Source: Lolium rigidum
Lineage: Eukaryota; Streptophyta; Magnoliopsida; Poales; Poaceae
NCBI RefSeq assembly: GCF_022539505.1
Contig: NC_061508.1
Location: 347,027,484 to 347,091,483, forward strand
DNA: 64,000 nucleotides
Reading direction: 5' to 3'
Shown here: positions 24,446 to 37,266 of the stretch, one piece after another
Position numbering within the stretch: the stretch's first letter is position 1
Layout of the letters: the number at the start of each line of letters is the position of its first letter
The notes under the pieces: generated by a model
Databases searched by the model: none
What the model saw: the letters and a program-made list of their open reading frames with translations, nothing else
Told to the model about the DNA's origin: nothing
Program-made: the position numbers and the translations under genes

Positions 24446-24721
24446 ATTATGTATGGAAACTTGTTCAAACTTGTATATGGTCATCCGATGATATTGAATA
24501 TATATTGTATATTCCTCTTGAATTCTTTTTGGTTCTAATTTCAAATTTGTTTGAAATTGTACATTCATATGCATGCATGTATGTAGTACCGTAGAATATG
24601 TGAAACGTACTCCTTCAAAATTACAAATAAAGCACAAAAGAAATAAAACAATACAAATTAAACAGAAAACAGGTTTAGGGGGCAGGTTTAGGGGGGGGCC
24701 TAAAATCCTAAACCTGCGGCG

Positions 24722-24915
24722 GCCTTTAGTCGCGGTCGGCCAGAAGAACCGCGACTAAAGGGCCTCCGCCCCGACGGTCGCCTGGCGCCCACGTGGAGGA
24801 GCCTTTAGTCGCGGTTCGTAAGGAACCGCGACTAAAGGGGGGGCCTTTAGTCGCGCTTAATTGGTCGCGGTTGCGCAACCGCGACCAATGGCAGTTGCGC
24901 ACCGCGACTGATGGC
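24722..24915. repeat. CACTA right subterminal inverted repeats
   Basis: CCTTTAGTCGCGG motifs with inverted partners at 24724-24762, 24803-24838 and 24843-24908, matching those at 13785-13985. Confidence 0.8.
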
Positions 24916-24931
24916 CTTTTTTCTACCAGTG

Positions 24932-25254
24932 TGGAACCGTTTATATTCCACAGATCCGTTAGTGAAATGAAGTTACTTGATGCAGCGAGGTGAATTCTGA
25001 GAGAGAAAAAACTCGGAGTGCCAAATACAAGCAAGAGAACACCTTATAAACATCAATGAGCGGGAAGGGAAGAAAATATTGAGGCAGTTTCATCAGAACA
25101 TCCAGATTTAGAATATTTCGTTTGTTCTTAATATACCTGCATTGTCAAGAATCCAATGATGTTCTTTAATACCAGCCTCTTCAACACTAGTAAGGTAGAG
25201 AAAACGATGATCAGAGTCGCCGTCGTCTTAGTTCTGACTATGCTAGTATGGTTG
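24932..25254. repeat. Right part of duplicated block, copy 1 (3' flank of an F-box gene)
   Basis: From about 24956 (GTTAGTGAAATGAAGT) to 25254 this matches 54109-54397, the 3' flank of the F-box/LRR gene at 54435-57362. After 25254 the copies diverge. No coding exon of the F-box gene itself is retained here. Confidence 0.8.
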
Positions 25255-27690
25255 TAATCCAACGGCGTGAGTTTGGTGGAGCACATCAACCAACGGGGCA
25301 ATCTTGACCAGCTTCCCGCCCAGGACCCACTCGCGAAGAATCCATGACGTTGTAATATATGTTATACTAGATGGACAGCGCGCTTCGCTGCCCCCCTGCC
25401 TGGCGTTGTCGCACCGCGTGGCTGTTGTGGTGCTGTTTGAAAAGTAGGTGGGCGTAAGACGTTCGCAGCGCTTCGTCTTAACGCATAAGTGGTTGTGAGA
25501 AGCTAGCTGTGCAGTGGGGAGTAGGAGAGTGGCCATGCTTGGTAGTTGTGGTCTGCGAGGAATATGGGCACGCGTGGCTTCCTGTGCATGCATACCTAGA
25601 GTAGCAAGTAATAATCAGGAATGCGAGTAATTTCTAATTTCTGATGGTCATGCTTGAGCTTTTACATTTTCCTTTGATCTTCTCTTTCGCTGTGAACCGG
25701 TCATACTCCTTTAGGATCTATAGCCTTCCTCGATATTACAGGTATACTATAAACAAAACGTTACATGCCTATTTATTAGTCATTAGCAACGTAAGTTAAA
25801 TGTTGGAAGAAATCAGTGCCTTGCACAGCTAGGCCAGCTTACAGTATAGAAGAATGGTAATTAGCAAAAATATATACAACATCTATATTATAGGCTACTA
25901 CATAGGATCTTTAGCTAAATCCAATAATCTAACAAAACCATATAACTGATTACAATTTCAATTGGACAGGCTACGAAACACAATTTTAATGTATACCAGA
26001 TAATACATCTTAAAAGTAAATTGATTACAACTAAAACTACCATCTGGTGGAACCATTGCAGTAGCACACAATATTAATTGTATTTTCCAAGAGGCACAAG
26101 TAGCTTGCACATGTGAGACCCATCAACATGGAGAAATACATGACGTAGGAAAATAAAACGGAGAGGTAACACTGCCGCAAAAAGAAAATAATGTGTAAGC
26201 TTAAGCTTAAAACATGTATTGTAAATGAAGAAATATATGAACCATAATGGAGCATTTAACCAGATGCTCTACTTTCATTTTCCTGATCAATGTTAAGCCA
26301 TGTCATCACAGATTTTTATATACTAACACGGAGCATTTAGAAAAATGAAAAATATTATTTCACGAATGTCACTGCAAGTGCAATGAGATAACAATACTGA
26401 GCGTCATGTACGTCAAGATAATTAGTTTGCACCTGCTCAAAAGAGGACCAAACCATGAGATTTTCAATCAAGTAATGAACCAGACATTTTAATTAATAAG
26501 AAAGAACAATAAAATCAGGGCTAGAACTCAAATAGTACATGTCAACACATAATGGAACTGAAGTTGTGGTTGTCTAGAATATATCATTCAAGCAATGAGC
26601 CATGTATAGTAGGTCAATAATTCCTAGAAGCCATTGAGGAATTGAATTGAATTTAGGATGAATAGGAGAAAATAGATAGATAAGCGTGACCCTGTGCATA
26701 TTCGTCGCTCTTGATTTCAGATAAACCAGTGAAGCCGCAGACAGCAGAACAAAGAGCAACACACGATACATAAATTACAGATAAATGTGTTAACGATAAC
26801 ACACGTTGCATAAATGGGTAAGAAAAGAACTTATGGAACATACGAAATTACATTTTGTTTTTAACATTTTCTTACATCCTCCTATGGCTTTCTGGTAGCT
26901 GACAACCATGCAAATAAATTTTATCCAGATTTAGTATTGTATGCCACCTGGATATTACATCCAAAACAAAATTACTTGTGCAGAGGAAGAAGGTACACCA
27001 CGTAAGTTCGAAGACTTGCGTGGGCATCTGCTAGGAGCCTAGGATAGAGAGTTATATATTTAGCCTCAAGCTTCAACACACCAACTATAAGAGATTCAGT
27101 GTACTATCATGCTTGTAAAATGCCTTCTTATTCAATGATATAAAAGGGGGTATAACATAATTAATTTTCTATTCAGAAGTTTACATTCAAAAGGTTCATA
27201 TGTCGTATGATTACGGCCAAACATAGTCTTCTCACCTCAAAGCAATAAACTCAATCAGCATTCAGAAACCCATGTACAATGGTCTCTTCACATTAAAGCG
27301 GTAATATATGTGTATTCTTATGCTTGATTTTTTTAGGTTTTTGAATTATTTGAGCTGAATTCAACAAATAATACAATAAGTTGTTTGCATTTAACTTTCT
27401 ATAATTTCAGTTTGAAATTGTCATCATATGTCGCACATGACGATCATACCTTCATAGCTGGACCACTGGTTGTAGCCCCCCTACATTAAGACTGTCTTTA
27501 TAGATCTTTGGGTTTGAAGAAACCAAAATTTTAGTGACACAAACTTAGCATGCCAATATATACTTCCAATATTTGTCACATGATATGTTGGATCCTAAGA
27601 AGAACAATGGACACATGCAGCACTTGCACCGGGAAATATCTATTGAGATGATAGAAGAACTGGTTGGAAGAGGCAAACAATGAGACCATT
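25255..27690. other. Gene-poor stretch
   Basis: AT-rich sequence with only short chance ORFs. A GC-richer patch at 25360-25590 (TACTAGATGGACAGCGCGC onward) may be a transposon fragment I cannot name. Nothing else is recognisable. Confidence 0.4.
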
Positions 27691-28196
27691 TTCATAAACT
27701 CAGTTTCTTCTCATAATTAAACTCCACGGGATGAACTAACTTTATTCCCAGGTTCAATTGGCTGCTCCAGAATAGCTTCATTTTGCAACACTTCACAAAA
27801 AAAGTTACATGTATATCTAGAAAACAAGCACTATCTTCTATTTTGCAGTTGCAGTGTATAGCAGAAGTGCAGAACAACAGAAGGTTGCAAGAATACAATG
27901 CATCTTACCCTTGCCAAATTGATGCCATCTCTGGTAGGACATTAACGAACCATCTCAGGCATATGGACTCTTGAAGGCTAACATCCCTGTAGTATAGAGA
28001 AATAAGGCAATCACAGTCAATTCAAGAAAATCCTTACAAAATAATAATTTCAGTATATTGTAAAGAAGAATGGTACACATAATAAGGCAATTCTTGAACT
28101 GTAAATTGACCAATCGTCATTCATAAAAAAGCATTATCTAGATTCTTTTGCTTATGCATTGAAGAATTGAGATGGATCTCCCCACATAGACACAAT

Positions 28197-31100
28197 TTTT
28201 TTTTCGAAATGGGGAGTTCAACCCCGGCTTCTGCATCATGATGATGCACACGGCCTTTTATTAATAAAGTATCAAAAAGTCTTACATAAATCGCATCTCA
28301 ATCATCGCCTACAGTTGATACAAAAATCAACCAGCGGAACCAAAAGAACATCAAAAAACTAAAAATCATTGTAGTCTCCTAGTATGTCGCCAGCCAGCCT
28401 GGCACAAGATATCCTGAGCGACCATCTGGAGCCGTGTGCATTCAGAAGCCATGGCATCCCGTAGTCCCTCCGGCGAAAGGAGAGCCCATAGATGAACCCA
28501 GTGAGCCACCATATGAATAACCTGCAAGTAGTGAAAATATTGTTTTTTGTTAAATATAAGATCATTTCTTGCCCTCCAAATAGACCAACATAAAGCAGAC
28601 ACCCCAACACGGATAAAAGCTTTAGATTGTCTATCTACCCCATTTAACCAATTCTCAAACAAATTTGTAATATTGGTTAGAGGTGGAAGATCAAAAGTGA
28701 AATTAACCGTACGCCAAAGAAGTTTAGCTAATGGACATTCAATGAAAAGGTGTTCAACAGTTTCCTGTTCTCCACAGAAAACACACTTCATACATCCATT
28801 CCAATTCCGTTTAGCTAAATTATCTTTAGTTAATAATACCTTGTTACTAAGGAACCACATAAATATTTTTATTTTTAAAGGGACTTTAACTTTCTGCAAA
28901 TATTTTCTCAGGTATGGGGTATGATCACTCATAAGATCTTCATACATAGATTTTACCGTAAATTTACCATTGGTTGTCAATTCCCAAACAAAACGATCTT
29001 GTTCATCATTTAGATTTACCGTCATTAGTTTTCGGCATAACTGCAACCACAAAGTCCATCTGTTGCCCAATAACATCCGTCTGAAACTAATATTCAGTGG
29101 GGTTTGAGCTAGCACATGAGCTACCGTTACATTCTTGTGACGCACAATATTATATAATGACGGATATTGATTTGCCAGAGGGGTTTTCCCTAGCCAGACA
29201 TCTTCCCAAAAACGAGTACTCATACCATTTCCAACTTTGAAAACGCCTCTATTAAAAAACTCCTCCTTCACTCGCATTAAGCCCTTCCAAAAAGAAGAAT
29301 CTGTGGGCTTGGATTGTACGGCCGATAAGGTTTTATTCCTTAGATATTTATTATGTAACAATTCCTGCCACACCCCATCCTCATTAAGCAACTTAAACAA
29401 CCATTTACTTAGTAAGCATTTGTTTTTGAGTTCGAGTACTTCAATACCTAAACCCACTTGATCTTTAGGCCGACAAACAATATTCCATTTTGTAAGCCTA
29501 TATTTTTTCTTATTTTCATCAGATTGCCAGAAAAACCTAGATCTATAGAAATCCAATCGTTTCCTTACCCCAATAGGTATCTCTAAAAAGGATAATATAA
29601 ACATAGGTAAACTAGTTAAAACTGAATTAATAAGTACCAATCTATCTCCATAAGATAATAATTTTCCTCTCCAGCATCCCAGTTTGCTTTCAAACCGTGT
29701 TTCAACGGGATACCAGTCGGAATTTTTCAGTTTTCTGTAGTGGATCGGAATACCTAGATATTTAAAGGGAAGAGATCCAACATCACATCCAAAGATCTGT
29801 TTATATTGATCCTCTTCATCCTTTGCCTTTCCGAAACAGAAAAGTTCACTTTTGTGGAAGTTAATTTTGAGTCCCGATAGTTCTTCAAATATGCATAAAA
29901 TTAGCTTCATGTTTACAGCTTTTAGGAGGTCATGTTCCAAAAAAAAGGATTGTATCATCGGCATATTGTAGTATAGAGATACCCCCCTCAACAAGATGAG
30001 GAATGAGCCCTCCAATCTGACCATCAATTTTTGCTCATTCAATTAAGATGGCAAGCATATCTACAACAATGTTGAATAACATCGGGGACAAAGGGTCCCC
30101 TTGCCGCAAACCTTTCTTTGTTTGAAAATAATGACCAATGTCATCATTTACCTTTACTCCCACACTCCCACCTTGTACAAATTTCTGAATTAAACTACAC
30201 CATTGTGTAGCAAAACCTTTCATTCTCAAGGTTTGTTGTAGGAACGACCACTTAACTTTATCGTATGCCTTCTCAAAGTCAATCTTAAATAATACCCCAT
30301 CTAGTTTTTTTTGTATGAAGTTCATGAATTGTTTCATGGAGAATGACAACTCCTTCTAAAATATTTCTTCCCGGCATGAAGGCCGTTTGTGTTGGTTTAA
30401 TAACCTTTGGGGCAATCCCCGTTATTCTATTTGTTCCAACTTTGGTAAATTTTTTGAAACATACATTTAATAAGCAAATAGGTCTATACTGTTGAATCTG
30501 TACCGCATCCTCTTTTTTGGGTAATAAAGTGATGACCCCAAAATTGAGTTTGTAAAGAGACAATTCTCTAGTACTCAACTCATTAAAAAGTGTCATTAAA
30601 TCCAACTTTATTACCTCCCAAAATTTCTGATAGAATTCCGCCGGAAAACCATCAGGACCCGGTGCTTTATTATGTTCCATCTGTGATATCGCCTCTAACA
30701 CTTCCTCTTCAGTAAAAGGATTTGTTAGAATATCATTTTCAGTAGCTGAGATCTGCAGAATATCATGTACCACCCCCTCTATTAAAGAGATGCTGGTCGA
30801 CTCTGGTGGCCCAAATAATTTTTTATAAAATTCAGTTATATATAGCTTAAGGTTGTCTTCTCCAACAATTGTTCCTTCTTGTTGTTCAAGCTGAAATTTT
30901 TTCTTTTTCTGATGTTTGCCATTTGCAATCAAATGGAAATACCTCGTATTATTTCCCCCTTCTTGGATATGCTTAACTTTTGCACGTTGAGCCCACTTAG
31001 ATTCTTCCTCACGCCTTAACTTACGCAAACCCTCATTTGCTTTTTTAAGTTCCTCTCGTTCTTGCGGACTCAACGGGTTAGTTTCCGCTGTGATATCAAG

Positions 31101-31400
31101 ACGATCTATAATGTCTAACAATCTCTCTTTCTCTTTTTTGTATTTCCCACTTTGATTTTTTGCCCAACCTTTAAGAAACTTTCTAATATGTCTCAATTTA
31201 TTTAACCAAATATCAATAGGATTAAAGCCAGATATCACCGAATTCCACTCTTTCTTTATCATCTCAAAAAAACCCTCCTGTTTCAACCAATGTAGCTCAA
31301 AAGAGAATTTTGAGATATTACCCAGGTGAGCTTTAACCCCTGAGTCAATGAGAATCAGTGTATGGTCAGACTCCGCCCTCGTTAGTTTTTCAAATAAGCA
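28197..31400 (-). mobile_element. 5'-truncated LINE with poly(A) tail
   Basis: The minus-strand poly(A) appears as T9 at 28197-28205. The body runs to about 31400, where the endonuclease coding stops abruptly (ESDHTLILIDSGVKAHL near 31380). The 5' end, ORF1 and most of the endonuclease are missing, as expected from incomplete reverse transcription. Confidence 0.85.
28366..31286 (-). pseudogene. LINE ORF2: reverse transcriptase and zf-RVT domain
   Basis: 31286-30285 covers the linker and RT start (NKAPGPDGFPAEFYQKFWEVIK, GVITLLPKKEDAVQIQQYRPICLLNV, QTAFMPGRNILEGVVILHE). 30349-30035 has DFEKAYDKVKWSFL and GLRQGDPLSPMLFNIVVDML. The catalytic YADD is readable at about 29975-29960 but in a shifted frame, so the ORF from 30042 reads past it. 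29930-28366 holds the C-terminal region (FKYLGIPIHYRKLKNSDW, then zf-RVT with CVFCGEQETVEHLFIECPLAK). At least two frameshifts (about 30330 and 29965) inactivate it. RNase H is absent. Confidence 0.88.
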
Positions 31401-32759
31401 TTGGCTCTAAAGCACAGCAATAGTTTTTCACTTGTCTGTAGAGAAGTGTACTACAGTTTGGTGATAAAGTAAACTGAGTACATGCTCTTTCTGGCCTCGC
31501 ACCGACCGCTATGTCCTCCCTTTGTTGTCAAGTACCATAAAACGCTGCTTAATGATCGGAATGTGCTAAATGAAAGGGTAAAAAGAGAGAACTCTACTTG
31601 AGGTAATATTTTTAGATTTTTTCAAGTGTCGCAACTAACCGAATCAAACATTCTTCAAACAATGGCAGAAATCATAGTATGTAGAACAACAATGCCTACC
31701 TAAAGGCCACTGTTCGTGAACATATGAACACCTGAACTGCTCCATTCTCAGATAAGTGAGTGGCTGAGCCTGGAAACCCATTAAGTGAGATGCTTCTATT
31801 TGGCACTAACTCAAATTTTAAACAACCCGCAAGTCCGAAATAACCTGTTAAGAATATTTACCAAAATCTTATCTCCACAAGTTCTAGGTCACTTTAAGCC
31901 TGCTGTAACGTAGAACAGGGGAATGATTAAAATCTAGAAAAACTTTGAGGCATATCTCCTCAACCTTGAACTCACTGACCCTGTTGAAATGTGAAGAACT
32001 ATATTTGAATTTTCAAACAACTGTAATCATCTATCTGAATAAATCAACTCCGATCATGCATCACATCTTGACATATGAAGGTGTGGCACAGACGCAAAGA
32101 ACATTTTCAGATAAGTATTGATCATGCGACCACAGAGAACAAATGATCTCACCCGCAAGCGAAGAACTCACTCACAAACTTTGTATTGGAGAAGCAATTG
32201 CAAGAACACATTTGGAAGTCATCTAAAAGAAAAGTGTGAGAAGCATCTGAAACTGAATTTGGACATTGAAATGAATGGAGGCAAGTTTCTACTCCTCGTC
32301 AGTCATTACCTGCACTAACTAATCGGAACCGCCTCCTCCTGCGGTCCTGCCGTCCCCACGGGGCCACTCATGGGTCGTCGCCTTCGGGTTTGGCGGCCGC
32401 CCGCCAAAGCACCGCTGACATCCTGATGTTGCCCCTACGCGTTGTCTGGCTCCAGCGGCACAGACCACTGGTCCTGGCTGCGAAGCCCCCTTCTCGTTGT
32501 CCCTAGCTTCCTGCGCTCCCGACCTGGGAGAGGGGGTCGCTAGTGAGCTGGTCCTAGCAAAATAGAGATTAATCGATTATAGCTGCTGTCGTCGGCGTAG
32601 CTGCTGCCGGACCGGACTAACAGAGCAGGCTGGATTAATGAGGCGGGGTTGCCCGCTACCTGCGGTGAGGTTTTGACGCAAGGAAGAGCTTGGGACTTGA
32701 GAGGAAAAGAAGAGAGGAGAGACACCAGGAGGGGCTATCACCGTGTCTAGTGTCAGGCT

Positions 32760-33565
32760 CTGTGAGGGCAGCGAAAATTGCCGGCGAGGGCAAAGGCTAT
32801 AGGCAAAGAGAGACTCATCTGTTCGTCTGGATATGGTGCGACGACGGCGGCGACACGGAACCAGGAGAAGAGAGACAATGGTTACAACAAAAGGGAGAAG
32901 GGAATTATTTTTCTACACCATGCATGGTTTTTTTTAGTTTCCACGGCTTGTAAAGCTGCAATGTGGGGCAGCCTAGCATAGGCCTACCGCAAATCACATG
33001 CAGAGTCTCACGTTGCGGTAACAAAAGGAATTGTTTACTGGCCCAAGTTGATGGCTAGGATGACTTCTATCCTGAATCTAACGACCCACAATGCTTGTGC
33101 GGGAGAGGGGCTCAGCAGGCTGGGTATTCAACAGGATTACTTGTTGTAGTAATGTCTGCGCCCATGCCTTTTGTGGCATTACCACGACGTACTTTTGTAC
33201 GGGTAGATCAAATATTCCACGGTGCATAACTATACATCATCCTTGCCATGTGTTGCGACAAGTATATCTACCGGGGGACAAAAACTTCTGAAGCCTGGTG
33301 ATGTGTCATCCAACTTATGTGCCGCAATATGCGGGTGGTCTTGCAGTGAGTCCTACTTGTAAATTTGTTTCGAAATCAACTACATGGTAGAGATGATTTT
33401 CACTACATTGCTAATCCCAAGGAGAAGCAACATTAAAGAGGCAATTGCCTCATTGGAGATGCATATAAAATTAGGCAATATTTCCTAATGAACAACCTTC
33501 TTTGTTTTTCTTAGCCATGCATGCTTACTTTCTTTCTCACAGTAGTTTGTACTACATAATAATGC
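32760..33565. other. Stretch without a supported gene
   Basis: Short open stretches only (for example 33051-33168 plus, MARMTSILNLTTHNACAGEG, stop after 32 codons). Nothing recognisable. Confidence 0.35.
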
Positions 33566-33568
33566 AGC

Positions 33569-33649
33569 TTCGGTGGGAAAAGATCAATGAGGATGAAGAA
33601 TCTCCAACACATGACGTCCCAGGTTGCCATAAGGATGAAGGTCTGCAGG
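33569..33649 (+). other. Exon-like segment, plus strand
   Basis: AATGCAG|CTTCGG to CTGCAG|GTAGAA bounds 81 bases with an open frame (LRWEKINEDEESPTHDVPGC...). Good splice consensus, but no matching neighbour exon was found and it overlaps no known domain. Confidence 0.25.
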
Positions 33650-34076
33650 TAGAAATTTATTCTTCGATTGCAGAAAAATAGAGTACATGTAGTTACTCAG
33701 TGCACCGCAATATGCATGGTTATACCGTTGCTTACAACGAAGAAGATGGTAAGGCTATGGTGCTTGACGAGAAAGCTATTCTCTACATGGACAAGCGCAT
33801 GCTCGAAGATTATTCTCATTACATGAAGGCCGTAGTAGACATACCTGTCTACTTCTTCTTTGCGAAAGAACGTGCGCATGCTGACATTGAAGCAATGGCA
33901 TGTGTCCAGCGACTCCAGGTGCGCGGGCAGTTCTCCAAGATGGCTGCCAGCCCTTCGCTGGTGAGGTTGTTGTCGATGATCTGCAATGAGCGCAACTCGT
34001 GCATAGTTGCAATACCCCGGGCATCATGGTCTGTACCCCACCTCCATCGCAAACCATCAAACTGATCCAAGCAATG

Positions 34077-34430
34077 TTTTTTTTTATTAAAAAATATATA
34101 TTAATATTGCGAAGATACCAATTATACTCAGCTTCTGCAACTACGTAGTGCCTAATGGCCATAGTGATGACATAAAAGAAAAGTCTCGCTAAAGTGACCA
34201 ATTTCTTGTAACAACGCACCAAACACCACCAAAACAGCACTAGGAATCCTTCAACTCCAAAAGCGACGCTTCCAGGAAGGAACAGTGCACAAGCGGCCCT
34301 CATCAATGACTAGATTTTCATCCCGAAGAAAGTCCGCACTCACAAAACAATGCCTTTAGCAAGGTCATTGCCAGACACAATCAATTAAGACCAAACCTTA
34401 GATCTTCACCCTGCAAGTTTATACACTGAA
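34077..34430 (-). mobile_element. Truncated retroposon tail inside exon 2 of F-box gene 1
   Basis: A T run at 34077-34085 is followed by ATTAAAAAATATATATTAAT and 340 bp of non-coding sequence typical of LINE 3' ends. It separates the two LRR coding pieces at 34440-34650 and 33690-34070. Ends and target duplication are not resolved. Confidence 0.5.
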
Positions 34431-35426
34431 TTCTTCCTATGTTGTCGCCCGTTCAGCCTGTAATGCTTCAGGTGTGGGCATGCTGGCCCAAGAATCTCGT
34501 ACAACTTAGATGTGTGTCCTTTCTATTAGCTCAGAACAGTGCGACAGCTCGAGCTCCTCTAGGAGAGGAAACCTTGTTATTAGCTCTACAAAGCCTTCCA
34601 ATGAGACGCAGTCGCAAGAGATGAGGCGAAGGCTCTTCAAACAGGGAGACCTGCAAAGAAAGAACACGTATTATTCTAACGAACCAACAACTAATATACA
34701 GAAGACTGTTCTGTTATTTAAGATACAACAAAGTATAGCCAGTTTGAAATAAGGACAGCTAAAATAAAACAATACTCAACGGATTGAATCAAGAATAAGT
34801 CATCACAAAGGATGAAAGCATTTGATAACAGATCCATGCTTGGACAATGTTTACCTATAAATTTGTTGTCAGGTCTGGAAACGTGGAAGATTAATTGTTA
34901 GAATGAATATCTACCAAAGTTATATGCCAATTAATGTGGCCACAGTAGTTGCATTGATCTGACGATTCTTGTGTAAGTTGAACAAAGTGAAGTCTATGTT
35001 TCAAAAACAAAAATTAGCCAAACCATAAGTTAAATAGTAGTAGTTTTTAGTTAGCTTCAGTCTCTATCTCTCGTAAGTCTGAACTCTGAAGTCATTTTCG
35101 AAGTTCAGTCCAGCTACCAGTTACCAAATATTGTTTCTTACATAGTTATCTGTTGGCCTCTGAAGTCTAAACACTTCCAAATTTCAGAAACAGCTATTAT
35201 GGTAGCTGAACAAAGAATTTTATCTCCTGTGTATTGCCTAGAATATAAAGATCATGCTAAAATTTTACCAATTACTATGTCAAGATCATTAAGTGGGCTG
35301 CCACTTAGCGGTCACTCATGACCACGGGAGAAATTCCGACAGCACCCCCCTATCGTTTAGCAGAGAAGAACGCAACATTCTTACTCTTCCCCTGCCTTCT
35401 GCACAGGCCTAACCGCCTACCTCTTC

Positions 35427-36985
35427 TTTTTTTTTTTTTTTTTGAGGAAAAGGCTGTCGAATCTGCCGTCCGATTAGATAGATAGAGTGTTATGCACAGA
35501 ATGACCCAGTTTATAAGGGAAACCGGGTCCAAAAACATACATTGCCCGGTTTATAAGAAAAACCGAGACGAAAAACCGCACAAGCGAGGAGTCCCACGCA
35601 GGCTACCAACGCAACAAACACACCTCTAACTCCGGGGCCGCCGCCCCGACGTACCATCCAGAACAACCTTCGCATTGCCCGAAGACGAACCAGACGGGTC
35701 GACAAACTCGCCGTCCACACAGATATCCAAGTCGCCACCCAAGCACCATGCTTTCGGGGCCGCCGCCCTGACATAGCAACCAGGACGACCTTCGCATAGC
35801 CCGAGGACGAACCAGCCGGGTCGACGACCTTGCCGCCCACGCAGCCCCAGAATCGCCACCCAAAACCAAGCAGCGCCACGACCCCGCCCCATAGGGCCGC
35901 TGCCGCAAAGGAGCTCAAGGCCGCCGCCTCGAAGTGCCACCACCGTCCAGGACCGCCGCCCTGGCGTCCGCTGCCCAAGAGCACATAGCCATGTGCCCCA
36001 TCACCGAGAACCCGTCGCACCGCAAAGGCCAAGAGCTCCAAGGCGACCCCTCCAACAAGGTAATGACGCGTCCGTCACCGTCGCCCGCTCCCGATGGAGC
36101 TTAGATTTTCACCCGGAGAACTTGAAGCCACTCGCGTCGGTCGGGATCGGAACTCCACAACAACGCCAACAAGAAGGGATACGACGCTCGAAGGCGCCGC
36201 CGTCATCGGCACATACCGGAGTCGGTGCAAGGCTTTCACCCGGAGTTCGAACCCAGAACGCGAAGCTCGGGGAGCCGCTGGGAGGCAGCAAGACCATGTC
36301 ATCGACCACCATCTCCACCGCAAGACCATCCACCGCTGCACCTCACGCCGCGGCAAATGCTCTGCCTGGCCGCGCCCAAAGCCGCAGCCGCTGCTCCGGG
36401 GCCGCCGCCCCGGCATCCTCGCCCGCCTCTGGAGCAAGCCAACCGAAGGAGGAAAGCCCCCCAAGCAGCGGCCACCACCCACGCATCTCCTCCCCGCATA
36501 CAAACGGCCAGGCCCCGTCTTCCCCAAGTCTGGCCGCCAAGCAGCAAGGCGAGCTGCCCAGCAACCGCATCTGCCCTGGCCCGCCTGGCCCAAGCTGAGC
36601 CCAGATTGGGCCCGCATCGCCGCCGCCAGCCGTAGCGCCCGGGCCGCCGCGCGCAGGGCTCCTCCTCCGCGCCCACCAGCAGCAACCTCCCCAGCGCCAC
36701 CTCCTGCTCCAGCCGCCATGGAAGCCCGCAGCGAATCCCGCTGCCACGGGTTCCCCAATCCCGTGTGCAGCCCCTCCCGGCTAGAGGAGAAACGGGGCCT
36801 GACGCCGCCGGCTCCGCGCGGGCTTTGCCCGACGGAGCACACCGGCGACGGCAGAGAAGGAGGTGGGTGGGGTTTCGGTGGTGGCTAGCCGGGATTTGCT
36901 CCGCCGCCCGTGTCGCCCAGGGGAGGGAGCGACGCGGGGGCCGGTCTGGTTGTTGTATGCTTCTTTTTAACTTCTAACTTCTAAG
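35427..36985 (-). mobile_element. GC-rich poly(A) retroposon R1, no RT
   Basis: T18 at 35427-35444 is the minus-strand poly(A). The body is strongly GC-rich to about 36950 and contains GCGGGCTTTGCCCGACGG (36817-36834), shared with R2 at 38849-38866. Long ORFs on both strands (for example 36094-36888 and 36075-36842) are GC-rich shadows of each other. No endonuclease or RT coding. Looks like a non-autonomous LINE derivative that keeps the 5' and 3' ends only. Confidence 0.6.
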
Positions 36986-37107
36986 GCTCTACCCCTCTCC
37001 CACTCACTTTTGTTTGATTTCTACCGCGGACGAACGAAGGAGGCTTAACCCACAATTGCCCACCAAAGAGCTTCTTCGGTCATTATTTATCCAGCGGAAG
37101 CTTACTA

Positions 37108-37266
37108 GAGTATAGACTTCCTCTGTTCACTAATGTAAGATCCTTTAGATATTTCGAAGTGGATTAGATACAGATTAAAATGAGTGAACCTACATAAACA
37201 TGTCTAGATACACACTAAAATGACTGAACCTACACCACAGCTAAAAGGTCTTAGAGAAAGTATTTT
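37108..37266. mobile_element. Stowaway-like MITE, partial
   Basis: CTTCCTCTGTTCACTAATGTAA followed by AGTGGATTAGATACAGATTA and AAAATGAGTGAACCTACA resembles the Triticeae Stowaway consensus. The right end is cut or altered at ACGGAAGG where retroposon R2 begins. Confidence 0.55.

Larger units (their letters stand above)
13762..24931 (+). mobile_element. CACTA (En/Spm) transposon, 11,170 bp
   Basis: Starts CACTAGTAGAAAAAAGGC and ends with its inverse GCCTTTTTTCTACCAGTG. The 3 bp target duplication is TGG (13759-13761 and 24932-24934). Subterminal repeats TTTAGTCGCGGTTGG / CCAACCGCGACTAAAG lie inside both ends. It carries a TNP2-type transposase, a minus-strand accessory ORF and a TNPA/Ulp1-type gene. 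All are broken by frameshifts and stops, so it is a non-autonomous copy. It split the paralogous block whose halves end at 13758 and resume at 24932. Confidence 0.95.
27692..32760 (-). other. Possible spliced minus-strand gene of unknown function, interrupted by a LINE
   Basis: Splice-like exons on the minus strand share one reading frame. A GC-rich first exon ends at 32316 (GTGCAG|GTAATG). Exon 2 is 31773-31703 (TTTCCAG|GCTCAG to TTTAG|GTAGGC; frame SATHLSENGAVQVFICSRTVAF). Exon 3 is 27986-27909 (CTACAG|GGATG to AAGG|GTAAG; frame DVSLQESICLRWFVNVLPEM). A possible last exon ends at 27692 (LGIKLVHPVEFNYEKKLSL). No start codon fits exon 1 in this frame (a TGA precedes it), so it may be a pseudogene, a gene fragment or partly wrong. 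The LINE at 28197-31400 would lie in the intron between exons 2 and 3. I do not recognise the protein. Confidence 0.3.

Noticed and set aside
33700..34065. 121-codon plus ORF MHRNMHGYTVAYNEEDGKAM
   Set aside because: It is antisense to the LRR exon of F-box gene 1, whose paralogs confirm the minus-strand reading.
36075..36888. Two opposing ORFs of 255 and 264 codons
   Set aside because: Both strands open because the DNA is very GC-rich; they lie inside retroposon R1 and show Arg/Ala/Pro composition only.
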